The notes under the pieces: generated by a model
Database searches by the model: none
What the model saw: only the letters and a program-made list of their open reading frames with translations
What the model was told of the DNA's origin: nothing
Shown: in pieces, positions 1-8,114 of the stretch
How the letters are laid out: the number at the start of each line of letters is the position of its first letter
Numbering within the stretch: the stretch's first letter is position 1
Assembly: GCA_037147175.1 (NCBI GenBank)
Contig: JBAWVS010000038.1
Location: forward strand, 1 to 26,015
Length of the DNA stretch: 26,015 nucleotides
Source: a bacterium
GTDB lineage: Bacteria > Cyanobacteriota > Vampirovibrionia > Gastranaerophilales > UBA9971
Direction: 5' to 3'
Made by a program: the position numbers and the translations under genes

Positions 1-32
1 AGACGTGAAAAAAGAAAATTTGTTCTAAACTT

Positions 33-692
33 TTAACTTAACTGAACACTAGTTAAAAATAATGGAATTCCGGGTTTAATATGGCTAATGACTCCTTTAA
101 GCTTGATTTTTACAGGTTTTACAAGCTTTGGAACGTAACACCATAGTATTAAATTAGATAAAATATTTATTAGAATAATAATTAAAGCGTATTTCCATAA
201 ATCAAGGGGCGTTTTAATCAGCGTAAAAATCAAGATTACTCCTGAAATTTTAATACTGATTCCTCTTAAAGCAAGTTTCTTAAAATCTTCTACTCCCATA
301 AACAGCCAGGATACGTCGAAAGCCATACCTAAAAGATTTATTGCCTGAATAAAAAATATGGATTTATTTTCAAAATGTGAAAATGTGATAAAAATTAAAT
401 AGACAATAAGTGCTATTGCCGTAAATCCAAGTTTTAAGCATAAAATTTCCCAGAATGTTTTGCTTTTAAGTTCAAAATCGTCTCTTACGTATGCAATTTG
501 TCTGCTTGCATACATAAATTGCCCAAATGTACCGAATAAAATAAAACATTGAATGATTGAATCTGATAAAGAATATATTCCTATATTTGATGCACCAAAA
601 ACACCAGTCACATAGGGAATTGTTACAACAGGCACTATTATTAATATAATTTGATAAAACAAGTTGTAAATGTAATTTTTAAATATACTCAT
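33..692 (-). pseudogene. wzx: Wzx-type polysaccharide flippase, C-terminally truncated
   Basis: The 219-residue product is a polytopic membrane protein. Its N-terminus has the arrangement of the polysaccharide flippase family (MATE/MOP superfamily): a first helix ending in 'IVPVVTIPYVTGVFG', then 'GIYSLSDSIIQ', then 'YASRQIAYVRDD'. Such proteins move undecaprenyl-linked repeat units across the inner membrane. Family members are usually 400-500 residues with 12 or more helices; this one has about six helices and stops after 'PLFLTSVQLS'. The other two frames past the stop do not resume a flippase, so a simple frameshift does not explain it; an insertion or deletion junction near base 35-50 would. 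The start ATG overlaps the end of the upstream Wzz-like gene by four bases (ATGA), so the two are translationally coupled. The family call is firm. Calling it broken rests on length alone, because only 32 bases lie beyond the stop. Confidence 0.65.
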
Positions 693-2032
693 ACTATAGA
701 ATATTCAGCAATAAATTCTTTTTCAGTTTCTAAAATAAGCTTTTGAATTTTTTTGTAGAGAATTTTATCGGTTATTCCTATTTGGGAAACAAGAATAAAT
801 TTATCTGAATTTTGTAAGTTTTTTACATGTTCATCAATAGAATCTTTTGAATAGCTAATATTGAAATTTTCAGGAATTTTAATATTATTGTCATCAGTTA
901 GCGAAATTAGAGTTGTTTTGGCGGTATTTTTCAATTTGCTTAAAAATACAATGTCTTCAATTATATCTGTTAAATCATTAGAAGAAACGAGAAGCGTTTT
1001 TTCATTTGTTTCAATAATAGCCAGACGTTTGTCTTTCTTTTCAAAAAGAATAACTGCAAAAATGCTTAAAATTATTGAAACGGCAATACTTAATAATATA
1101 TTTAAAATTAAGCTCGGCTCAGTATTTTCAAAATTCCTTAAATGTTCTGGTTCTTTGAGTATTGTTATTTTGCTTATTTCTTTTGATAAATTTCCGACCA
1201 AAGAAGTCCACTCAAGTTTTTCATTTAGCCTTTTTAATTTCTCTGCTGCTTGATTAACTTCTTCTTCGAGTTTTCTTGTATTTACTGCATCAATAGACAT
1301 TTGATTTAATTTCTGCCCAATTTCCTTGTCATGGAAACCAAGTAAGCTAAATGATATTGTATTTGTCCCAGAAGTATCACTTAATTCAGCATTTTTTGTT
1401 TGTTTTAATTTTTCAATTTTGTTATCAAGATCGGCTTTTGCTTCAATATAAGATTTGTAAATTAATTTTTTGTCATTAAAAGCTTTTTTACTATTTATTT
1501 CCTCATAAGCTTCTTTATAATTTTTAATTATGGAACTAAGTACATTATAAGTTAATATCGGGTCTTTAGATTTATATTTAATGCTTATTACATTTGTGCC
1601 TTTTAAGTTCTCAATAGAAATATTTTTCTTTAAAAAATCATCTACAGATAAAAACTCACCCTTTTTTTTGCCATTTTTGTAAACAATATGATTTGCTTTT
1701 ACTACTTCATCTAAAACCAGAGGAGATTTAATAATTTCAATTTCATTTTCTAAATCGGATGAACCTTTTAATAAGCCTGACATTCCTCCATCCATATCTG
1801 CCATTTCGGACAATATAAACGGATTTATATTTGCTAAATTTGTTGAGCTTGATTTATTTATCAATAATTTAGTTTCAGATTCATATTTTTTGGGCATAAA
1901 AAAAGTAATTAACAAAGTTAAAGATATAATTATTAAAAAACAATATACAATGATATTTTTTCTATATTGGAAGGTTTTGCAAAGCTTCTTAAAATCTAAG
2001 ACCAGCTCATCGTTATTATTTATATTTGACAT
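689..2032 (-). CDS. wzz: Wzz-type polysaccharide chain-length determinant / co-polymerase
   Basis: The 447-residue product has the polysaccharide co-polymerase layout: a short cytoplasmic N-terminus, a first membrane helix at about residues 26-45, a large periplasmic region with coiled-coil helices (about 190-290), and a second membrane helix at about 308-330. Such proteins form inner-membrane oligomers that set glycan chain length and work with the Wza channel encoded just upstream. After the second helix there is an unusual tail of about 117 residues whose pattern ('TTLISLTDD' followed later by 'SDKFILVSQIGITDK') resembles the strand order of bacterial tyrosine-kinase domains. No Walker A (GxxGxGKS/T) or Walker B is present, so it could only be a non-catalytic relic. 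The gene begins 14 bases after the Wza-like gene and overlaps the flippase start. Family assignment is confident; the kinase-like reading of the tail is tentative. Confidence 0.85.
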   Translation of the reverse strand: MSNINNNDELVLDFKKLCKTFQYRKNIIVYCFLIIISLTLLITFFMPKKYESETKLLINKSSSTNLANINPFILSEMADMDGGMSGLLKGSSDLENEIEIIKSPLVLDEVVKANHIVYKNGKKKGEFLSVDDFLKKNISIENLKGTNVISIKYKSKDPILTYNVLSSIIKNYKEAYEEINSKKAFNDKKLIYKSYIEAKADLDNKIEKLKQTKNAELSDTSGTNTISFSLLGFHDKEIGQKLNQMSIDAVNTRKLEEEVNQAAEKLKRLNEKLEWTSLVGNLSKEISKITILKEPEHLRNFENTEPSLILNILLSIAVSIILSIFAVILFEKKDKRLAIIETNEKTLLVSSNDLTDIIEDIVFLSKLKNTAKTTLISLTDDNNIKIPENFNISYSKDSIDEHVKNLQNSDKFILVSQIGITDKILYKKIQKLILETEKEFIAEYSIV

Positions 2033-2046
2033 AATTTTTTATCCTT

Positions 2047-4548
2047 TTAAATTTTAGTTAAAATAAATATAGAACTAAGAATATTGCCGCCTATTTGAGC
2101 AACGCTCTTTGTAACTTCAAGCCAATTAATAGGTATGCTTATTTTTTCAGGAATTACAATTGTATCGCCCGGTTCCATAATTGATTTATTGAATTTAGAA
2201 ATTCGTTCTACCGAACCATTAACTTTTATTATATAAGTTCTGTTTTTCTTGGCTTGGTCTGTATATCCGCCGACTTTTTTGATGTAATAGTCAGAAGTCA
2301 TTTTGGGTTTATAGGTAAGTGCAATATTATTCAAAACTGCACCCATTACTACAACATGCTTTGATTGGTACGGAATATATAGCTCGTCACCGGGTTTAAG
2401 TTCAATATTGCTATAATCATCAATCTGGTCTATATTATTGCTTTTTATTTCTGTTGACAATCTACCGAAATCTTTTTGAGCTTTTTCTTTAACAATGTTC
2501 AGCAATTCTTTTTGACTAGCTAAAAAGCCTTGGATTTCAGTATTTGATAGATTATTATTAGTTGTTTGGAGTGAATTTACTTTTAATGAAATTTCTTCTT
2601 GTAATTTCATTAAAGAATCTTCGATATTTGCTCTTTGATCATGTGCGATTGAAGGTCTAAGAAAAACCAAACCTTTTAAATTTCCTTTTTGTTCCAATCC
2701 GCCTGCAAGTTTTATTGCATCTTTTAATTTCATGCCTTCCTGAAATTTATAAACGCCGGCAGCGTTAACATAACCAAAAACACTTACTGATTCGACAGTT
2801 TCATTTGGTTCAAGAGTTCTAAACATAATCTTATCTCCTGAATTAATAGGAAGGTCATATTTAGAATCATTTTTAACAATTAAATCATATAAATAAACTA
2901 TCTTAGTTTTATTTGCGGGAGCAAGAGAATTAGTTTGAACAGACGTATTATTTAGATTTGTATTTTTCAAATCAGCTGACGGAATAGGAGCATTAGTCTG
3001 CTCGGAATCAGTATTTTGATTTACGTTTATTAAACCGGCTGTGGTTTCTTGTTTATCTTGCCCTGTTATCTCAACAACAATATTTTTTGTTTTTATTTCT
3101 CTGTAATTGTTTAAATCCTTGTTATTAACAGGCTCAAAAGCTGATGAATTACCGAATCTTACATTCCCTAAAAGTTTTTTCAAGGTGAGACCGTCTTGGT
3201 AAGGAAGAAGACCGGGATTAGTAATATAACCCGATACTTCAATTGTTTCGCTTGTTGTTGAAGGGTAAATTTTAATTTTATCTTGAGGTTTTAGCTCCGG
3301 ATCAATATAGCCGTTAAAAAAGTCTGTTAAAGACACGGGAATGGATGAAATGCTTTTGTCTATTCCTGTTATCCTTTCTATAACTGCTTGATCGGCAAAA
3401 GTTTGCGATAAGAGTTCGTCTTTTGATTTAATTATGTCAGAAAGCTTCATCCCCTGCTTATATTGGACAGATTCAGGATGTTTAACATTACCCTCGACAG
3501 AGACAAGATTCTCGGAAGCATTATACAAATTTTTGAATGCAATGCTGTCGCCGTCGCTCGGCTTTATATACCACAAGTTTTTATACGGAACGTCTTTTTG
3601 TTGCCTTTGCCCTGTTGCATCGTCAAAACTTTCGACGTTGACAAGTTTGTGATTTACGGAAGGAAGCAATCCTCCTGCATAATCAAGAAGATGTCTTAAA
3701 GTTTCATTTGATTTAAATTCATAAATACCGGGATTATTTACCCCTTCTTTCAGAGCGGCTACTTTGCCTATCGGTTTTACAAAAATCACATCTCCTTCGT
3801 TGAATTTGATATTTTTTAAATTTCCGTTCAAGAAAATATCATAAAGGTCTAATGTTAATTTTGATTTGTTTTTTCCGTTAATATAAACGATTTCTCTCAA
3901 GGAACCTGATTTCAAAACCCCGCCTGCAAGACTTAATCCGTCTAAAATAGTTGAATTGCTGTTTAAATATACTGTTCCTTTGTATTTTACGCTCCCGGTA
4001 ACAATTACCGGAAAATTTCCCTGATCTGCCAGAGTTACTTTTGTATTTATTTTATTGAACTTTGTTTGTAATATTTTTGATATATCTTGTTCAACAGCAG
4101 AAATAGTTCTTCCTTTAGCCTGTATTAATCCGACTCCCGGAATTGAGATTGTTCCGTCCTTGCTCAGAGTTAAATCATTTGATGATTTTAAAAATTCGTT
4201 GCCTGTAATGGCTATTAAATCAACAGAATCTCCCCAGAAGAAAATATCAACTTTATCACCGATATTTAATGTATAATCTTTGGACACTTTCGAATTACTT
4301 GATAGAAAAGCCCCTTTGTCAAAAACATCATAGCCTATTTGATTTATAATATTCTTTGAATCCTCAGCATTAAACATTTTTTCTATCGGGCTTAATTCTT
4401 GTTGTTTTAAGCCTTGAATAGATGTACTTGCTTGGATAGTTTGTTTTTCTTGGTAATTATTATCTGTATCATAAGCGTAACCTGCCGTTGGTAATGCTAA
4501 TGATATTATTAAACTCCACGTTAATAATTTATTATTCATAATTTGCAA
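2047..4548 (-). CDS. wza: Wza-type polysaccharide export protein with multiple SLBB domains
   Basis: The 833-residue product starts with a signal peptide (basic 'NNK', hydrophobic core, then 'AGYAYD'). No lipobox cysteine is visible, unlike Escherichia coli Wza. A polysaccharide export domain follows at about residues 90-170 ('YTLNIGDKVDIFFWGD'), then about six SLBB-like repeats beginning near residues 178, 263, 348, 434, 586 and 729, each with the 'v.GyV..pG.y....g..l.dal..aGG' rhythm. A Ser/Thr/Asn-rich linker lies around 500-550, and a hydrophobic stretch at the very C-terminus could be the outer-membrane helix. It should form the outer-membrane exit channel. The TTG at 4548 is seven bases after GGAG; the alternative ATG at 4539 is poorly spaced. 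The protein is about twice the size of E. coli Wza, as in multi-SLBB members of other phyla. Confidence 0.85.
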   Translation of the reverse strand: MQIMNNKLLTWSLIISLALPTAGYAYDTDNNYQEKQTIQASTSIQGLKQQELSPIEKMFNAEDSKNIINQIGYDVFDKGAFLSSNSKVSKDYTLNIGDKVDIFFWGDSVDLIAITGNEFLKSSNDLTLSKDGTISIPGVGLIQAKGRTISAVEQDISKILQTKFNKINTKVTLADQGNFPVIVTGSVKYKGTVYLNSNSTILDGLSLAGGVLKSGSLREIVYINGKNKSKLTLDLYDIFLNGNLKNIKFNEGDVIFVKPIGKVAALKEGVNNPGIYEFKSNETLRHLLDYAGGLLPSVNHKLVNVESFDDATGQRQQKDVPYKNLWYIKPSDGDSIAFKNLYNASENLVSVEGNVKHPESVQYKQGMKLSDIIKSKDELLSQTFADQAVIERITGIDKSISSIPVSLTDFFNGYIDPELKPQDKIKIYPSTTSETIEVSGYITNPGLLPYQDGLTLKKLLGNVRFGNSSAFEPVNNKDLNNYREIKTKNIVVEITGQDKQETTAGLINVNQNTDSEQTNAPIPSADLKNTNLNNTSVQTNSLAPANKTKIVYLYDLIVKNDSKYDLPINSGDKIMFRTLEPNETVESVSVFGYVNAAGVYKFQEGMKLKDAIKLAGGLEQKGNLKGLVFLRPSIAHDQRANIEDSLMKLQEEISLKVNSLQTTNNNLSNTEIQGFLASQKELLNIVKEKAQKDFGRLSTEIKSNNIDQIDDYSNIELKPGDELYIPYQSKHVVVMGAVLNNIALTYKPKMTSDYYIKKVGGYTDQAKKNRTYIIKVNGSVERISKFNKSIMEPGDTIVIPEKISIPINWLEVTKSVAQIGGNILSSIFILTKI

Positions 4549-4578
4549 TATCTCACTCCAATATTTCCACTCTATCTA

Positions 4579-4606
4579 ATAATAGATAAAACATGAATTA
4601 ATCCAA
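4579..4606 (-). promoter_or_regulatory. Candidate promoter of the polysaccharide export operon
   Basis: Read on the minus strand there is TTGGAT (4606-4601), a 16-base spacer, and TATTAT (4584-4579), giving a leader of roughly 25 bases before the TTG start at 4548. A short inverted repeat, TATCTA-ATAA-TAGATA (4573-4588), overlaps the -10 element and could be a regulator site. Sequence match only. Confidence 0.4.
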
Positions 4607-4787
4607 AATATTCTGGGACTGAATTATATTCTTCTTTACAATCTTGGATAATTTTTTTTTCATAAGTGCTCTGATATTGGATATAAAACTCTACATCTAA
4701 TTGCATTTAAATTAAATGTTTTTTACAGATTATAGGTAAAAGAATTAAAGAAAGTTGTTGCTCTTAATCATTCAGGTAGATACTGGC

Positions 4788-4829
4788 ATTTCAGAAAAGA
4801 GGTTAGTGGTCAATTTGACCACTAACCTC
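4788..4829 (-). terminator. Intrinsic terminator of the leftward phage operon
   Basis: GAGGTTAGTGGTCAA (4799-4813) and its exact reverse complement (4815-4829) are separated by a single base, giving a strong stem. On the minus strand the stem is followed at once by TTTTCTGA (4798-4791). It lies about 80 bases after the stop of the Mu G-like gene, the last gene of the leftward operon. On the plus strand no T-run follows, so it acts best on leftward transcription. Confidence 0.75.
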
Positions 4830-4911
4830 AAACTCAGGAAGTAAAAGGATTAACGGTAGAAAGAATTGACAAAAAATATGATTTTTCATAAACTGTAAAA
4901 AATTATGCTAA

Positions 4912-5361
4912 TTACTCATGAAAATAATTTTGAACCTCTTTTATAATCTCGGACTTCTCCTTTTCTCCAAGCTTTAAATAAGGTCGAGCAGGGATTTTAA
5001 CTTTTTTATTTCTGCCGGCATTACCTCCGAATTGATGAATCGCCGCATAAACCTTGTTTGTACCAACTACGGCAGAATTCTCATCATATTTGCTTGTAAT
5101 TGAAGCTGCAAGTTCGCCTCTGACTTGTAAAATTCTGCCGGGCCAATATCCTTTTTTGGTTCGCTGTTTGATTGTAGATTTTTTTAACCCTTGCCATTTA
5201 TCGGGTCGCCCTTCTTTTTCAAAGTTTTCCTCGACAGAATCCTGCATAATTCCTGCAATATTTTTCATAAGCGGACGAAGATTTTCAGTTTTGGAAATCA
5301 ACTTTTTTAAAAGCTGCTGTATTTCTTTGTCATCAACCTTTATTTCTATCGGTTCCGGCAT
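4912..5361 (-). CDS. G: Phage virion morphogenesis protein (Mu G-like)
   Basis: The 149-residue product matches the phage virion morphogenesis family (Mu gpG): an N-terminal helical part, then 'FEKEGRPDKWQGLK', 'GRILQVRGELAASI', and 'VGTNKVYAAIHQFGG' near the C-terminus. Members act in head and head-tail joining and are nearly always encoded beside the F-like head protein. The chosen start is the ATG at 5361, because GGAG lies eight bases upstream; a longer frame to 5391 adds only ten residues of unlikely sequence. It overlaps the 3' end of the adenine methyltransferase gene by 29 bases and ends the leftward operon before the terminator at 4788-4829. In Mu the next gene in the same direction is I; here I is about 7 kb away on the other strand. 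Confidence 0.85.
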   Translation of the reverse strand: MPEPIEIKVDDKEIQQLLKKLISKTENLRPLMKNIAGIMQDSVEENFEKEGRPDKWQGLKKSTIKQRTKKGYWPGRILQVRGELAASITSKYDENSAVVGTNKVYAAIHQFGGNAGRNKKVKIPARPYLKLGEKEKSEIIKEVQNYFHE

Positions 5362-6163
5362 TGAACAGCTCCTTAATCTGATAATTAGCAATTATAAGCT
5401 CTTTGAACATTTTGTTTTTGCGTTCGCCGCTTTGTTTGTTGTTAATGCCGTTTTGTCTTTCAACCGCAATCATCTCGTAGTCTTTATAAAGCTCTCTGAC
5501 TTTTTCAGAATCATCGTAAGAAAGTAAAAATCTGCCTTGAATATTTCCAAGTAAATCTCTGAGTCTTTCATGATCAAAATCTTTTGTTGAAGTAGTTTCA
5601 TAGCCGCAACCGAAGGTATAAGGAGGATCGCAGTAGAAAAAAGCTCCTTCGTGGTCATACTGAGTTATAAGTTTTTCAAAATCCCTGTTTTCCACCATAA
5701 CTTTATCGAGTCTTTTATGAATGGAATCTATTTTAAATAAAATATTATTTTGACTCTTGCAAGCGCCGCCGGCTGATTTTTTGACTGTGCCGAAGGAATC
5801 GCCGCGACCTCCGAAAGAACGGGTTATTAAGAACATAAACTTTGCCGCTCTTTGAATATCAGTCAGTCCGTCCATTTTCATAAACTGCATAAACATTTCC
5901 CTGCTGCCGAGAAGATATCTCAATTCTTCCTTTAAAGCTTCCGGGTGGTATTTTACTATTCTGAAAAGGTTTACAAGCCTGCCGTCAAGGTCGTTATAAA
6001 TTTCTAAATCAGCCCATTTGTTTTTGTAAAATAAAACCCAGCCGGCACCGCCAAAGGGTTCAATGTAGGACATAATGTCTTTTGGGACAAGCGGTTCTAT
6101 GGTTTTTCTAAGGAGGCGTTTTCCTCCGACCCAATTTAAAAGCGATTTTGTATCAATTGTCAT
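5333..6163 (-). CDS. D12-class adenine-N6 DNA methyltransferase (Dam-like)
   Basis: The 276-residue product has the D12 class order: 'NWVGGKRLL' at residues 10-18, the AdoMet-binding 'EPFGGAG' near 35-41, and catalytic 'DPPY' at 179-182, with a central helical target-recognition part including 'RSFGGRGDSFG'. It should methylate adenine at N6 using S-adenosylmethionine. The site is probably short and palindromic, but GATC cannot be deduced from this. The start is the ATG at 6163, with GGAG eight bases upstream; a TTG frame to 6178 is less likely. It lies between the Mu F-like and G-like genes, so it would be made with the head proteins late in infection. All core motifs are intact and no partner endonuclease is nearby, so it is an orphan methylase. 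Likely roles are protecting packaged DNA from host restriction or marking phage DNA. Confidence 0.9.
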   Translation of the reverse strand: MTIDTKSLLNWVGGKRLLRKTIEPLVPKDIMSYIEPFGGAGWVLFYKNKWADLEIYNDLDGRLVNLFRIVKYHPEALKEELRYLLGSREMFMQFMKMDGLTDIQRAAKFMFLITRSFGGRGDSFGTVKKSAGGACKSQNNILFKIDSIHKRLDKVMVENRDFEKLITQYDHEGAFFYCDPPYTFGCGYETTSTKDFDHERLRDLLGNIQGRFLLSYDDSEKVRELYKDYEMIAVERQNGINNKQSGERKNKMFKELIIANYQIKELFNAGTDRNKG

Positions 6164-6178
6164 TTTTTGTTTCTCCAA

Positions 6179-7006
6179 TTATTTAACTCTAAACTCCTTG
6201 CCGGGATTGTAACTCCAGCCGACATCGGGCGCGATTTGATGTTCTGTTAATGAATCCGTATAAACGGTGACCGGTTTTAATTCTCCTGTTTTCTTTGAGA
6301 CTGCTCGCATCTCCTGTGATAATTGACCGACTGAAGAATCAACGCCTATATCTCTTTCTTTAAGGTTGTCTTCAGACAAAGCTCTGACTCTGCATCTGCA
6401 ACCCCAGCCGTTTGGCGGATAGAAGCTGTTCCAAAAATCATCGTCATATTTAAAAACCCTGCCGTTTAACTGTGCATGCGCCGGTCTTGTTCTTCTGTCC
6501 ATAACCGCTACATATTGAAAATACGGTCGATTTTCCGTGTTATCGATCTGCTCTTTATACCTGCCTGCCATATAAGCAGTTTGGATGTTTGTGCGATAAA
6601 TTGTTTTTAATCGCCAAGGAGAACCAAGATGAACCGTAATAGGCTCAACGCTGTCAGGAATAATGTTTTTATCAGTAATAAGTTTTCTTTTAATTAATTC
6701 ATCTCTGACTTCATCGGGCGTTCCTGAAATTAATCCCCACCAGCCTTTATTTTTAAGCTTCGGCTCAAGCTCTTTTTTAAACTGCTGTAAGGTTAAGCCA
6801 TCATTCATAGACTTTTCGACAACTTCTCTGATATCGTCGAGAATGTCTTTTCGCATAACTTTTGCGACCGTAAAAGATTTTTTATGAGCATCCTGCCAGA
6901 TTTCTTCCCAATTCCAGCTAAACTTATAGCCTTTATCTTTCAGATATTTTATTGCTCTTTCGGGAGGAAGGCTTATCAAATACTTTAAATCAGGAGTTTC
7001 AGGCAT
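6179..7006 (-). CDS. F: Phage head morphogenesis protein (Mu F-like)
   Basis: The 275-residue product carries the Mu F domain: 'YRTNIQTAYMAGRY' at residues 137-150, 'MDRRTRPAHAQLNG' near 169-182, and the hallmark 'YPPNGWGCRCRV' at 196-207. In Mu and SPP1 (gp7) this minor head protein is associated with the portal and is present in few copies inside the capsid. The start has GGAGG seven bases upstream and overlaps the end of the cytosine methyltransferase gene by eight bases. In Mu, F directly follows the portal gene; here a methyltransferase is inserted between them and another follows F. The C-terminal 60 residues show no recognised toxin or enzyme domain, although F proteins of other phages often carry such extensions. 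Confidence 0.9.
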   Translation of the reverse strand: MPETPDLKYLISLPPERAIKYLKDKGYKFSWNWEEIWQDAHKKSFTVAKVMRKDILDDIREVVEKSMNDGLTLQQFKKELEPKLKNKGWWGLISGTPDEVRDELIKRKLITDKNIIPDSVEPITVHLGSPWRLKTIYRTNIQTAYMAGRYKEQIDNTENRPYFQYVAVMDRRTRPAHAQLNGRVFKYDDDFWNSFYPPNGWGCRCRVRALSEDNLKERDIGVDSSVGQLSQEMRAVSKKTGELKPVTVYTDSLTEHQIAPDVGWSYNPGKEFRVK

Positions 7007-8114
7007 TATTTTCCTCCTGAATGGCTTTCATTATCTTTCTTGCAATAGTTTCAACAACTTGAACGGTTACCGCATTTCCTGCCATTTTATAAAGTCTGTT
7101 GTCAGAAAGACCGAGTTCTTTTGCTTTTTCAAGCATTTCATCAGAAAAGCCCTGTAATCTGAAACATTCAAGCGGCGTTAATCTTCTTATTCGACAGCCG
7201 TCAATTGTCCCCATATTGCAATGAGTATCAAGTGTTTGAGAAACTTTTTTGCCGACTCTCCCGCGTCTTGTTTTACTTTGAGGGTAAGCCAAATTTATTC
7301 CGTCACCGGCTTCTGCTTCCTCAAAACCTTTTTTAGTGCCGTTTCTTACTCGAATTAAAGGAGTATCTCCTGCGATTTTTAGAGTTTGAACTGTATCAGA
7401 AGCTTTGTATTCTGACTTATCAATAAAATAAAGTCCTGTTTTTCCGCCCTGTCCGCCTCCTTGTGAGGTCAAACAAGAACTTGTGCCGTCTGTTGAATAG
7501 ACTCTGTTTCCTTGAGACCCGCATTTACTTAACGGATGTCGTTTAGGTCTTCCGATTTTATCAGAATTTTCTGTGCCGATTCCGCTGACAGGAAATATTT
7601 TTCCTGCGCATTTTCCTCCAAGACATCCGACAATGAACACTCTTTCCCTGTTTTGAGGAACGCCGAAGAACTTAGAATTAAGAAGCTGCCATTCAACCCT
7701 ATACCCAATGTCGGTGAGAATTTTAATGATAGCTGCAAAAGTTCTTCCACTGTCGTGGCTAAGTAAGCCTTTAACGTTTTCGAGTAAAAAATATTCGGGT
7801 TTTTTGTATGACAAAATCCTAACGATATCAAAAAAGAGCGTGCCTCTGGTGTCTTCAAATCCCCGTCTTTTTCCTGCAATGCTAAAAGCTTGGCAAGGAA
7901 ATCCTCCGACAAGGATGTCAAAATTAGGGAGTTCTTCCGGTTTAATTTTTGTTGCATCATGAATCTCTACTTCTCCGTCTGTATCAAAATATGCTTTGTA
8001 TAAACTTCTTGAATACGGGTCAATCTCGCAAAATCCGACACTTTTAAACCCTGCATTATCAAAAGCAAGCCTGAATCCTCCTATTCCCGAGAACATATCA
8101 AGATATTTAATCAT
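6999..8114 (-). CDS. C5-cytosine DNA methyltransferase (Dcm family)
   Basis: The 371-residue product has the C5-methyltransferase motifs in order: motif I 'DMFSGIGGFRLA' (6-17), motif IV 'GFPCQAFSIAG' with catalytic Cys74, motif VI 'ENVKG' (112-116), motif VIII 'QNRERVFIVG' (154-163), motif IX 'RRLTPLECFRLQGF' (310-323) and motif X 'GNAVTVQV' (346-353). Between motifs VIII and IX lies a target-recognition region of about 145 residues that is rich in Gly, Ser and charged residues. It should methylate cytosine at C5 in a sequence that cannot be read from the protein. It starts inside the last bases of the portal gene and overlaps the F-like gene, so it is fully integrated in the packaging operon rather than a recent stand-alone insertion. 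No cognate restriction enzyme or Vsr gene is visible. Confidence 0.92.
   Translation of the reverse strand: MIKYLDMFSGIGGFRLAFDNAGFKSVGFCEIDPYSRSLYKAYFDTDGEVEIHDATKIKPEELPNFDILVGGFPCQAFSIAGKRRGFEDTRGTLFFDIVRILSYKKPEYFLLENVKGLLSHDSGRTFAAIIKILTDIGYRVEWQLLNSKFFGVPQNRERVFIVGCLGGKCAGKIFPVSGIGTENSDKIGRPKRHPLSKCGSQGNRVYSTDGTSSCLTSQGGGQGGKTGLYFIDKSEYKASDTVQTLKIAGDTPLIRVRNGTKKGFEEAEAGDGINLAYPQSKTRRGRVGKKVSQTLDTHCNMGTIDGCRIRRLTPLECFRLQGFSDEMLEKAKELGLSDNRLYKMAGNAVTVQVVETIARKIMKAIQEENNA

Larger units (their letters stand above)
4549..4911. other. Host/phage boundary region without a convincing gene
   Basis: About 360 bases lie between the export operon and the last leftward phage gene. The left part holds the candidate promoter. 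The part from about 4607 to 4785 is AT-rich, with a run of nine T's, and has no ORF with a ribosome site. A plus-strand fragment of 27 codons around 4738-4821 ('VVALNHSGRYWHF') has no start signal. The right part holds the terminator hairpin. One prophage end is expected here, but I see no duplicated core or tRNA end that would mark it. Confidence 0.6.

Noticed and set aside
861-1253. Plus-strand 130-codon frame opposite the Wzz-like gene
   Set aside because: It lies wholly opposite a well-supported gene, has no ribosome site and no family features; a shadow of AT-rich coding sequence.
4738-4821. Plus-strand fragment that looked like a gene remnant next to the terminator
   Set aside because: Only 27 codons, no start signal, stops on both sides, and it runs into the terminator palindrome; too short to call a pseudogene.
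5054-5527. Plus-strand 157-codon frame across the G-like and adenine methyltransferase genes
   Set aside because: Antisense to two genes with clear motifs; no ribosome site or family match.
7529-7960. Minus-strand 143-codon frame inside the cytosine methyltransferase gene
   Set aside because: Same strand, different frame, overlapping conserved methyltransferase motifs; no start signal and no recognisable domain.
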